From: JANLQX01 sp043775075 | GTDB lineage: Bacteria; Actinomycetota; Acidimicrobiia; Acidimicrobiales; JANYDT01 | Direction of reading: 5' to 3' | NCBI GenBank assembly: GCA_043775075.1 | Contig: JAYVSS010000133.1 | Location: 1 to 14,514, forward strand | DNA: 14,514 nucleotides | In this document: piece after piece, positions 1 to 6,840 of the stretch | Position numbering within the stretch: the stretch's first letter is position 1 | How the letters are laid out: each line of letters starts with the position of its first letter | The notes under the pieces: model-generated | Databases searched by the model: none | What the model was told of the DNA's origin: nothing | The model's input: the letters and a program-made list of their open reading frames with translations, nothing else | Made by a program: the position numbers and the translations under genes

Positions 1-6
1 GCCACC

Positions 7-128
7 GCCTTCCTGAGCCCTACCGATCCTTGCCCACGCTCCCCCACGGCGATCGAACGAGGCCTTCCTGAGCCCTACCGATCCTTGCCCACGCTCCCCC
101 GCGGCGATCGAACGAGGCCTTCCTGAGC
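7..128. repeat. 55-bp tandem repeat, two copies plus a 12-bp partial copy
   Basis: Bases 7-61 and 62-116 are the same 55-bp unit, differing at one position (A46 versus G101). The first 12 bases of the unit recur at 117-128. The unit contains a short imperfect inverted pair (CGATC near one end, GATCG after the C-rich stretch). Read on the minus strand it encodes the conserved AQEGLVRS end of the thioesterase, a basic tail and a TAG stop. The period is not a multiple of three, so the second copy is out of frame and lies beyond the stop. The window begins in the array, so further copies may lie outside. Confidence 0.93.
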
Positions 129-902
129 GATGGTGGCGACGTGCACGCCATCCAACGAATGGGCCGATCCGGTCGCCATGCCGCGTGCGTTAACGAGACC
201 GTGACCCGACATATCAAACAGGATCCAGTCATCAGCCCGAGCCGGGCGATGGAACCAGATGTTGTGATCGAGACTGGCGTTCATCATCTGTGTCCAATCG
301 AAACCACCGGGATGCGACATCACGATGGCATCCATCGGGTTGTGGTCGGAGAGGTAGGCGAGGCCGCAGGCGTGCATGACCGGATCATCGTCGAGCGCCT
401 CCGGTATCCGCATCCAAATGAGCGAACGGGCAACGCCCGGAGTTGGTGCAAGCTCGCGGGCATCGCCCATCCCTCCCCACGGACTGCGCTCTACGCTCTG
501 CGGCCCGGGGACATCACTCGGAAGGGTTGATTCCTGAATATCGGAGTCGTGTTCCACCCGCTGAAAACTGGCATCGACGGTCAGGATGACGCCAGCACTC
601 TGCCGAGCCGAGACTCGCCGGGTAGTGAACGAACGTCCGTCACGAAGTCTGTCCACGGCATAGGTGATTGACTCCTTCGGCACGCCGCCGAGGATGAAGT
701 AAGCGTGCAGAGAATGCACTCGATGTTCGGAGGGCACCGTGAGTGCCGCAGCGTGCAGCGCTTGGCTGACGACCTGGCCGCCATAGACCCGTCCCCACGG
801 GTAATCCGGTGTGCGTCCGACATACGTGTCTACGCCCGTCACCTCAAGCGACATTAATTCGCGGAACGTCGTGGGAAGGGCAGGTTCGGACGAAGGCACC
901 AC
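75..902 (-). CDS. tesB: Acyl-CoA thioesterase II (TesB-type, double hotdog)
   Basis: This enzyme hydrolyses acyl-CoA to free fatty acid and CoA in the cytoplasm. The 275-residue product has the normal length for the TesB family. Hotdog 1 carries YGGQVVSQAL (residues 40-49), HSLHAYFILGG (63-73) and DGRSFTTRRV (88-97). Hotdog 2 carries YLSDHNP (183-189) and SLDHNIWFHRP (210-220), and the protein ends with AQEGLVRS. The E. coli catalytic triad Asp/Thr/Gln corresponds to D186, S210 (Ser for Thr) and Q260, so it should be active. The start is GTG, followed by a second GTG, and no clear ribosome site is visible. The last ~13 residues come from the 55-bp repeat and are unlike ordinary TesB ends. The acyl-CoA synthetase lies nearby but on the other strand, across decayed DNA. 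Confidence 0.93.
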   Translation of the reverse strand: MVPSSEPALPTTFRELMSLEVTGVDTYVGRTPDYPWGRVYGGQVVSQALHAAALTVPSEHRVHSLHAYFILGGVPKESITYAVDRLRDGRSFTTRRVSARQSAGVILTVDASFQRVEHDSDIQESTLPSDVPGPQSVERSPWGGMGDARELAPTPGVARSLIWMRIPEALDDDPVMHACGLAYLSDHNPMDAIVMSHPGGFDWTQMMNASLDHNIWFHRPARADDWILFDMSGHGLVNARGMATGSAHSLDGVHVATIAQEGLVRSPRGSVGKDR

Positions 903-908
903 AGCAAT

Positions 909-1181
909 CTACGAGGCGCTTGCGTTGTACCCCGAGCACACCGCTCGCCCCGCCCGCCGGCGGTGCATCCTGCGGCGATTCCACGACCATGTCTCGTTTG
1001 CCGCTTGCTGACCGCAGAGGCGGCTCAGCATCAACGATTGTTGGTGCTTGCTGAGTCGGCTCAGATTGGCGTCGAGGGTCGGGGTGGCGTCGTCGCCAAG
1101 GTCGTTGGCCAGGTAAAACCCATCAAACGTGTCGGCCACCAGCCCGAGCCATCCGGCAAATACCGCTGCGGGCGTATTCGC
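909..1181 (-). pseudogene. Remnant reading frame downstream of an in-frame stop (membrane-protein fragment)
   Basis: This frame continues the same minus-strand frame as the response-regulator fusion after its TAG at 1182-1184. Immediately after the stop it reads protein-like sequence: NTPAAVFAGWLGLVADTF, then a short acidic stretch (YLANDLGDD) and DANLSRLSKHQ. Beyond about 1000 it degrades into an Arg/Trp/Met-rich tail unlike real protein. I read it as the C-terminal part of a small membrane protein whose N-terminal part lies upstream of the stop. No start or ribosome site belongs to it. I do not recognise the family for certain. A DUF4267/DUF4345-like small membrane protein is possible, on general pattern only. 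Confidence 0.4.
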
Positions 1182-1529
1182 CTAGGTGAGTCCGATGCGT
1201 CGGGCAACGTACTGACGCCCTGCGAGTGCGGCGGCCACGGTTGACGAATAATAGATAGCCAGAACACCAGTACGTACGCTTACTAGAATGAAAGCCTCTG
1301 ACGGGCCCACGAGTGCTCGTTGATACGATTGGTGGCGCGGGCTAATCCGGTCCCGAGCAACGAGGACAAAGAACGCGAACGCTCCGAAGAGCACGCCGAT
1401 TACTCGGGCGACGTCTAGGGCGACAAGACCATTGCCCTCAATCGTGACCTCGAAGCCTTCGCTGCGCATCCGGTCAGCGATGGCGCTGGCAATCGTCGGA
1501 TCGTCCTCCACCACCAAGATGCGCTCCAT
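1182..1529 (-). pseudogene. Truncated OmpR-type response regulator fused in frame to a membrane-protein remnant
   Basis: Residues 1-42 are the start of a receiver domain: MERILVVEDDP with acidic pocket residues E8, D9 and D10, then RMRSEGFEV and GLVALDVAR. At about base 1403 the homology stops abruptly. The phosphoacceptor Asp, the conserved Thr and Lys and the whole DNA-binding domain are absent. The frame then continues for ~73 residues with two hydrophobic spans (IGVLFGAFAFFVLVA and a segment ending LAIYYSSTVAAALAG) and stops at TAG 1182-1184. The same frame stays open beyond that stop. This looks like a deletion joining a regulator gene to another gene. It cannot be a phosphorelay regulator. 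The only complete regulator in the window is the one at 11429-12115, and the two are separate genes. Confidence 0.7.
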
Positions 1530-1549
1530 TGTTCACGGCTACGGGTCAG

Positions 1550-1596
1550 CACGTGAAGAGGTCCCGCGCAAGTTGTGAAGAACCAGTGCACGTGCA
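1550..1596. promoter_or_regulatory. Two CACGTG sites in the divergent upstream region; one a 10-bp perfect palindrome
   Basis: CACGTG occurs at 1550-1555 and again at 1589-1594. The second lies within the perfect palindrome TGCACGTGCA (1587-1596). Both lie between the minus-strand regulator fragment and the plus-strand synthetase ATG at 1611, the palindrome ending 14 bases before it. This position fits an operator for the synthetase, but a chance palindrome is possible. No clear -35/-10 pair was seen. Confidence 0.3.
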
Positions 1597-1610
1597 ATAG
1601 GGTCGCCCGA

Positions 1611-3158
1611 ATGGCACGCTTGCTGCAGAAGATGGTCAAAGGCGATAACGGTCAACGCGGGGCGGAGGCGGCCCTGACGGACGACTCCGGGGTTACCTCA
1701 TGGGCCGAACTTGATGACCGAGTGAATCGGCTCATCCACGTCCTTCGAGCCTGCGGCATTCAGGAAGGCGATCGGATCGCCATGCTGTCGGGTAACCGAC
1801 GAGAGGTCTACGAGATCATCACCGCGGTGGCCCACACCGGAATTCTCCTGGTCCCAATCAACTGGCATTTTGCCGCCGACGAAGTGCGGTATGTCGTGGA
1901 GAACTCTGGCTCGAAATTGCTCATCGTCGACCCGGCCTTCGCCGCTGGAGCATCCGAGTGCACAGTCGAGCAACTACATTTTGATTCAACCTACGAAGTG
2001 GCGCTTGCCTCAGCATCAGCCGATGAGCCTGAAGCGCAGTCCATGGGCGGCGTGATGTTCTATACGTCGGGCACCACCGGGAAACCCAAGGGGGTGCGCA
2101 ACAGCGCGTTTCAGGGCGGCGTTCCGCCTGAGGTCTATGAACTGATGGCCGCTGGCATGGTGAACATCGGCTTCCCGGCAAATGGCCGCACGCTGCTGTG
2201 TGGACCTCACTACCACTCGGCCCAGTGGGCCTTCACCTTTTTCCCGATGATTGGCGGTTCGTCGATCGTCATCCAGAACAAGTTCGTTCCGGAAGAGACC
2301 CTGCGCCTCATCGATGAGCACTCCATAACCAATGTGCACTTAGTACCAACGCAATTCGTACGTATGCTTCGGGTTGACGAAGCAGAGCGAAACGCATTCC
2401 GCGGCGACACATTGCAACTCGCACTGCACGGCGCCGCTCCGTGCTCGCCGCAGATCAAACGGCAAATGATCGAGTGGTGGGGTCCGAAGCTGACGGAGTA
2501 CTACGGCGCCACCGAGGGTGGCGTCGTGTCGATGATCACGGCCGAGGAGTGGCTGGCCAAGCCGGGCTCGGTGGGCAAGCCGATGGCCAACATGATCGTA
2601 CGGATTGTGCCAGAAGACGACGGCGAAGCCACTGCGCCGCAAGCATCAGCGACCGACATCGTCCCCGGCGTTATCCACGTTCGCAACACCATGGGTTCGG
2701 ACTTTGAGTACCTCGACGAACCGGAGAAGACCAAGGATGCTCACCGAGTGGAGGGCATGTTCACCCTCGGAGACATCGGATATCTGGACGCTGATGGTTA
2801 CCTCTTTCTCAGCGACCGCAAGATCGACATGATCATCTCCGGTGGCGTGAACATTTACCCGGCCGAGATCGAGGGCGTGATCGCCGCCCATCCTTCAGTC
2901 GTAGACGTGGCGGTTTTTGGTGTGCCGAACGAGGAGTTTGGCGAGGAAGTCAAAGCAACTGTCCAGCTTGCCGCTGGTACCGCGTGGACCGACGCGCTTG
3001 AGCGCGATATCGCAATGTTTGCCCGTGAACGACTGGCGGGTTACAAGGTGCCACGCAGCTTCGACATCGTCGACGAGATGCCCCGAAGCGAAGCAGGCAA
3101 GCTTCTAAAGCGTCAACTCCGCACGCCCTACTGGGAAGCCGCCGGTCGTTCGATCTGA
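1611..3158 (+). CDS. Acyl-CoA synthetase (AMP-forming, FadD-like)
   Basis: This enzyme activates a carboxylic acid with ATP to acyl-AMP and then acyl-CoA, in the cytoplasm or at the inner membrane. The 515-residue protein has the whole ANL-family set. These are the phosphate loop YTSGTTGKPKG (151-161), YYGATEGG (297-304), GDIGYLDADG (387-396) with the ATP-ribose Asp, SDRKIDMIISGGVNIYP (401-417), and the C-terminal PRSEAGKLLKR with the probable catalytic Lys near residue 497. I chose the ATG at 1611 because AGGG lies eight bases upstream and family members usually start close to this point. A GTG at 1575 would add 12 Cys-rich residues and has poorer spacing. The substrate cannot be read from sequence; a fatty or other aliphatic acid is likely given the neighbouring thioesterase. 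Its 3' end overlaps the convergent MFS gene by 31 bp. Confidence 0.92.
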   Translation: MARLLQKMVKGDNGQRGAEAALTDDSGVTSWAELDDRVNRLIHVLRACGIQEGDRIAMLSGNRREVYEIITAVAHTGILLVPINWHFAADEVRYVVENSGSKLLIVDPAFAAGASECTVEQLHFDSTYEVALASASADEPEAQSMGGVMFYTSGTTGKPKGVRNSAFQGGVPPEVYELMAAGMVNIGFPANGRTLLCGPHYHSAQWAFTFFPMIGGSSIVIQNKFVPEETLRLIDEHSITNVHLVPTQFVRMLRVDEAERNAFRGDTLQLALHGAAPCSPQIKRQMIEWWGPKLTEYYGATEGGVVSMITAEEWLAKPGSVGKPMANMIVRIVPEDDGEATAPQASATDIVPGVIHVRNTMGSDFEYLDEPEKTKDAHRVEGMFTLGDIGYLDADGYLFLSDRKIDMIISGGVNIYPAEIEGVIAAHPSVVDVAVFGVPNEEFGEEVKATVQLAAGTAWTDALERDIAMFARERLAGYKVPRSFDIVDEMPRSEAGKLLKRQLRTPYWEAAGRSI

Positions 3159-4420
3159 GCCCGCCGGTGCCGTTCTGCAACGGCTTCGGGATGGGTGCGA
3201 TCGTCGTAGGACCAGAACTCGGGAAGTACTCCAACCAAAGCCGCGGTACCGCCAACGCACAACGCTCCGCCTGACACGATGGCGCCCCGTACTCCAATCA
3301 ACGCGGCCGCCAGGCCTGATTCGACGTTGCCGAGCAACGGACCGGTCGTGTAGCTGACCATCTCGATGCCGGCCAGACGTCCGCGCAGTTCATCGGGAAT
3401 GGTTTGATTCCACATCGTCATCCGAAAAACGCCACTGATCATGTCGGCTCCACCGGCCACCATGAAGCACACAAAGGCCATCGGAAGCGACCGAGCGAAC
3501 CCCAGTCCAACGATGCCGATCCCCCAACAGCACGCGGCGATCACGATGGCCCGGCCATGGCGATGGATACGTGTCGTCCAGCCGCCCCCGACGTTGGCCA
3601 ACAGACTTCCGACGAACGGCGCAGCCGTAAGAATTCCAAGCGCTCGCGCATCGCCGAATCGAGCGGCAAACGCCGGCATTAGCGCCATCGGCATTCCGAA
3701 GAACATCGCAATGACGTCGACGATATACGTACCCGAAAGCTCAGGTCGTTTGCGCGCATACTGAAGTCCTTCGACGATGCTCGCCCAGTTGGGCGTTGGG
3801 GCGTCGTCGGGCACGGCAACAGCATGAATGAGGAGCAACGCGCCAAGGGACCCGACGAACGTGAGCGCATCGACAACGTAGGCCGCGCGAACACTGAACG
3901 CGGCAATGAGTACACCGCCAAGGAGTGGTCCAGCGAGAAAAGACACGCTGCTCCGCAATGCGTTTAGTGACGCCGCTGCGGGCAGTTCATCGTGCCCCAC
4001 GAGCCGGGGCATCATCGCCTCCAGCGCCGGGCGCTGGAGGCCGTTGAGGCCAGCTCCTAAGCCGGAGAGGACGAACAACGGCCACACGAGCGGCTGATCG
4101 AGCGACGCGTTCAGCACCAGAAGCGTGGAGCAGAAAACGAGGCCGACCTCGGTAAGGCGAACGAGTCGTCGACGGTCAACGGAATCGGCCAGCGCGCCAC
4201 CGATGAGGGCCGTGGACAGAATCGCCACGAACTGGACGGCGCCGAGATAACCGACCATGAGCGGCGAGCCGGTCAGTTTGTTGACCTGATAGGGGAGCGC
4301 CAGCCAGGTGATCCCAGTGCCCAACCGAGTGACAAAGAGTCCGAACCAGAGAAGGCGAAAGTCCCGGTTACGACGAAGCGGACCTAAGTCGACGAACCAG
4401 TTTCGTCCGGCCACGACCAC
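3128..4420 (-). CDS. MFS transporter (EntS-like, MFS_3 family)
   Basis: This is a 430-residue inner-membrane protein with about twelve hydrophobic spans, the usual size for a major facilitator. FRLLWFGLFVTRLGTG opens the first span. The loop between spans 2 and 3 has the MFS motif A variant GALADSVDRRRLVR (75-88). NGLQRPALEAMMPRLV (about 125-140) and PDELRGRLAGIEMVSYTTGP (about 338-357) resemble the enterobactin-exporter/MFS_3 group. The C-terminal tail is soluble and charged. The start is GTG with no clear ribosome site. It lies 35 bp downstream of the carbonic anhydrase on the same strand, so the two are probably co-transcribed. The substrate is unknown; efflux of a small molecule is the family expectation. 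Its last 31 bp overlap the end of the convergent synthetase. Confidence 0.88.
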   Translation of the reverse strand: MVVAGRNWFVDLGPLRRNRDFRLLWFGLFVTRLGTGITWLALPYQVNKLTGSPLMVGYLGAVQFVAILSTALIGGALADSVDRRRLVRLTEVGLVFCSTLLVLNASLDQPLVWPLFVLSGLGAGLNGLQRPALEAMMPRLVGHDELPAAASLNALRSSVSFLAGPLLGGVLIAAFSVRAAYVVDALTFVGSLGALLLIHAVAVPDDAPTPNWASIVEGLQYARKRPELSGTYIVDVIAMFFGMPMALMPAFAARFGDARALGILTAAPFVGSLLANVGGGWTTRIHRHGRAIVIAACCWGIGIVGLGFARSLPMAFVCFMVAGGADMISGVFRMTMWNQTIPDELRGRLAGIEMVSYTTGPLLGNVESGLAAALIGVRGAIVSGGALCVGGTAALVGVLPEFWSYDDRTHPEAVAERHRRAQIERPAASQ

Positions 4421-4455
4421 TGAGCGTAGAGCTAAGCGGCGCCGATGGTTCGGAA

Positions 4456-5490
4456 TTATGCCGTCGTGTCGGCGGACCCATCCGTCGGAAGGAATTGCTT
4501 CGGAATGTTGTCGGTTAGCTCCACCAGTCCGGTTTCGAGATCGTAGAACGCGCCAACCACCCGGAGGCGATCCTTGCGAATTCGCTCCGCAATGATCGGT
4601 GACGCCGAAACCTTCGCCACGGTCATCGTCACGTTGCGCTTGATGGCCGCGGTCAACGCATCGACTTTCGTTCCATCGCCGCCTTCGATGCCCGCGTCCC
4701 CCGCAGCAGTATCCACTGACGTGTCGACAGCCGAGTCGGCCGCGGTCTCAGCGACTAACGAAGTATCCGCGGTCGCGGTCGACGAGTTACCAACGAAGGG
4801 GTCGGCACTTTCGGCGCTTATCGCGGCGAGCGCAGCCTTCACCGCCGTGGTGGGCACCGCTGCGGACTCTGATGAACCGCCGTCGGCAGCGTCGTTCAGA
4901 GCGAGCTCCGCCGGCTTCTCTCCGACCACTGCGGGACGCAACGCGTCAACCAGATAGGCGATGCTCCCGTCGGCCTTCGCCCCGGACTTCACCGCATCCA
5001 TCGCCGCCGTCATCGCACCGCATTTCTGATGCCCGAGCACCAGCAGTAGCGGAATTTCAAGTTCGTAGGCCCCGTATTCAAGGCTGCCCATAACGGCCGA
5101 GTCGACGACGTGGCCGGCAGTACGTACCACCAGCAGATCACCGAGGCCCCGATCAAAGATCAGTTCGGGGGGAACTCGCGAATCAACACAACTCAGAACC
5201 GCGGCGAATGGTCGTTGCCGTTCGGCCACCTTGACGCGCCGCTCGGCTGATTCGTTGATTGGCTTTGAAGCTCCCCCGGCGTAGCGCTGATTGCCTTCCA
5301 TCAACCGCTGGAGTGCTTCTTCGGGACCCTCCACGGGAAACTCTTGAGCAGGCTCCGATGACGAGAGCAACGGCACGTTGCAGGCCGCAAGCACCGAAGT
5401 AAGTGAAACTGCCCCTGCGGCCGCAAGCCCACGCCGAAGCAAGGTTCGCCTCGACATATCCGTCGATAGGGATTGCAGCTGTCGGTCCAT
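4456..5490 (-). CDS. Exported beta-carbonic anhydrase with lipoprotein signal and low-complexity insertion
   Basis: This enzyme interconverts CO2 and bicarbonate. Numbering from the ATG at 5488-5490, the product is 344 residues. It starts with a twin-arginine-like segment (MSRRTLLRRGL, from residue 12), a hydrophobic stretch and a lipobox ending LAAC with Cys37, so it is probably a Tat-exported lipoprotein. The beta-class zinc site is complete: SCVDSR (C101, D103, R105) and GHQKCG (H154, C157). GSIAYLVDALRPAV and the KRNVTMTV helix are also family features. Between them sits about 85 Ala/Ser/Thr/Asp-rich residues (about 191-277) that family members lack. The ATG at 5457 just before SRR is an equally possible start. 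Upstream extension to 5604 would overlap the divergent gene and is unlikely. The MFS gene follows 35 bp downstream. Confidence 0.9.
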   Translation of the reverse strand: MDRQLQSLSTDMSRRTLLRRGLAAAGAVSLTSVLAACNVPLLSSSEPAQEFPVEGPEEALQRLMEGNQRYAGGASKPINESAERRVKVAERQRPFAAVLSCVDSRVPPELIFDRGLGDLLVVRTAGHVVDSAVMGSLEYGAYELEIPLLLVLGHQKCGAMTAAMDAVKSGAKADGSIAYLVDALRPAVVGEKPAELALNDAADGGSSESAAVPTTAVKAALAAISAESADPFVGNSSTATADTSLVAETAADSAVDTSVDTAAGDAGIEGGDGTKVDALTAAIKRNVTMTVAKVSASPIIAERIRKDRLRVVGAFYDLETGLVELTDNIPKQFLPTDGSADTTA

Positions 5491-5563
5491 CGACGATCCG
5501 ATCGGCGAGGGACCAGCAAACCTGCGCCCAATCTGGCGGCTGGCATCAGTAGCGTCGAGCACC

Positions 5564-6493
5564 ATGACCTCGCTGCCCCGCCACCAGTCGGACACCACGG
5601 TCACCCTGACGGGTCCGTGGCGTCGGCCGGTACAAATGCTCGCCGCGCAGACATACGGCGGGCATAAGAGCGTTCACGACGAGGCGTCAGCGGCCGAACT
5701 CGGACTGGCCGGAGCACCGATCGAGGGGCCCACGCATTTCTCGCAGTTCGAACCCCTGGCCGCGACAATGTGGGGCGACGATTGGTTTCGCTCGGGGTGT
5801 CTCAGCGCCCACTTCCAAACCATGGTGGTCGAAGGCGAGGAAGTACGCGCGCAGATGACTATTGATGGACCAGGGCGAACGTCGGCCCGGATCGATGCGA
5901 ACAAAGCCGACGGAACGCCGGTCCTCTCCGGAACCGCGTCGATCGGCAATACCGAACCCACCGAACTGAGCGTTCGGCTGGAATTGGCCCGAGCAAAGAC
6001 ACTGGCGCCGTTGTACGTGATCGATGAGTTGACGATTGGGCAACGCAGCGTGAGTGAGCGCGCCGTCGCGATGGGACTCGATGATCACCTCGGCAGTCTC
6101 TACCCCTTCACCCTGCGCGAGAAGCTGCGAGCGATGACGGAGCACCTCGCCTATCACGAGTCGAGCGAGACGCCCTGGGCCAAAGCTGTGGTGCCGTTCG
6201 AAATGCTAAGTGTGCTTGCTTACTCGGCACCAATGACGCCGGGGTTCCGTGTACGCCAACCCTCCGTCGGGTTGTTCATCGACCTCGAGGTTAAAGTCAT
6301 CGATGGTCCGGTATTCGTCGGCCAGGCGTACCGCTGTGAGCATCAGATCGTCGCCCTCGGCTCGAGCCGCAAGACAGAGTCGTACTGGACCCGGTCATCG
6401 CTATTTGACCGCGACCGAATCGTGGCCGAGGTTCTGCTGCATCAGGGTGTGTTCACGGCGTCGTACCCGGGGTATCCGAGTCCTCTGCCGTGA
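5564..6493 (+). CDS. Hotdog-fold MaoC-like protein
   Basis: This 309-residue protein has two hotdog-like halves. The first carries YGGHKSVHDEASAAELGLAG then PIEGPTHFSQFEPL (residues 31-65), which resembles the hydratase-motif region of MaoC proteins. The second (about 165-300) has GFRVRQPSVGLFIDLEVKV and FVGQAYRCEHQIV, typical of strand-rich hotdog ends. MaoC enzymes hydrate enoyl-CoA or work as dehydratases or thioesterases. Here the usual D-x-x-x-x-H signature is not clearly present, so activity is uncertain. I chose the ATG at 5564 because the upstream extension overlaps the carbonic anhydrase signal sequence on the other strand and lacks hotdog features. It is divergent from the carbonic anhydrase with a 73-bp gap. 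No strong ribosome site is visible. Confidence 0.7.
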   Translation: MTSLPRHQSDTTVTLTGPWRRPVQMLAAQTYGGHKSVHDEASAAELGLAGAPIEGPTHFSQFEPLAATMWGDDWFRSGCLSAHFQTMVVEGEEVRAQMTIDGPGRTSARIDANKADGTPVLSGTASIGNTEPTELSVRLELARAKTLAPLYVIDELTIGQRSVSERAVAMGLDDHLGSLYPFTLREKLRAMTEHLAYHESSETPWAKAVVPFEMLSVLAYSAPMTPGFRVRQPSVGLFIDLEVKVIDGPVFVGQAYRCEHQIVALGSSRKTESYWTRSSLFDRDRIVAEVLLHQGVFTASYPGYPSPLP

Positions 6494-6799
6494 ACCAGGC
6501 TCGCTTCTTGTGGCGGACCTCAGGACGGACGGGACGGGACGGGACGGCGCGAGCGCGGCGTCGCTGGCGGCGTTGAACGCGCCTACTGGATCGTCGCCAA
6601 TGTAGTCATCGACGTGAGCAAACGGGGCCCCCGAAATGCCGGCAGCGAGCATGAGCGCTCCCCCGGTCATGTGATTGACCACGCCGCGCACGTCCCATTC
6701 AGCGCAGGGCGATTGCCGCGTCCGCTGATCCGCTCCGACAGACGAGAGCATCTTCTTGGCTTCTTGCAGCGTAGCGGCGAACGTTTCGATTGGATCCAA
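6401..6799 (-). pseudogene. Truncated TIGR03086 / maleylpyruvate-isomerase N-domain (DinB-like) gene
   Basis: Residues 1 to about 85 match the start of TIGR03086-type DinB-like proteins, some of which are mycothiol-dependent enzymes. Seen here are MDPIETFAATLQEA, then PCAEWDVRGVVNHMTGG with the metal-ligand-type H43, and IGDDPVGAFNAASDAAL. Full members are about 190 residues. The rest, with the other two metal ligands, is missing. From about base 6546 the frame runs through a GGGAC repeat and then antisense through the last 93 bp of the MaoC-like gene, giving an Arg-rich tail. The TTG start (6797-6799) keeps a strong ribosome site, GAGGAG at 6805-6810 on the minus strand, so translation signals survive. 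It lies 41 bp downstream of the LtrA gene and is probably the operon's last, decayed member. Confidence 0.75.
6522..6547. repeat. Short GGAC/GGGAC tandem repeat at the pseudogene break
   Basis: The run reads GGAC, GGAC and then three GGGAC units before GGC. It lies exactly where the TIGR03086 homology ends and just after the stop of the MaoC-like gene. Such a microrepeat is a plausible slippage or deletion endpoint. Confidence 0.8.
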
Positions 6800-6840
6800 G
6801 ATTTCTCCTCTAGTGGCGTTGGAGGATCATCATCGCATCT

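Noticed and set aside
963..1244. Plus-strand ORF in the decayed region
   Set aside because: No recognisable motif or ribosome site; it is antisense to the remnant membrane frame.
4574..4957. Plus-strand ORF opposite the carbonic anhydrase insertion (127 residues)
   Set aside because: It is the antisense of the A/S/T/D-rich insertion, so it is low-complexity and has no domain; the minus-strand gene is clearly the real one.
5491..5604. Upstream extension of the carbonic anhydrase to 5604
   Set aside because: It would overlap the divergent hotdog gene and push the twin-arginine signal far from the N-terminus.
6522..6547. Possible CRISPR-like or origin repeat
   Set aside because: Only a 5-bp microrepeat with no spacers; a slippage tract is sufficient.
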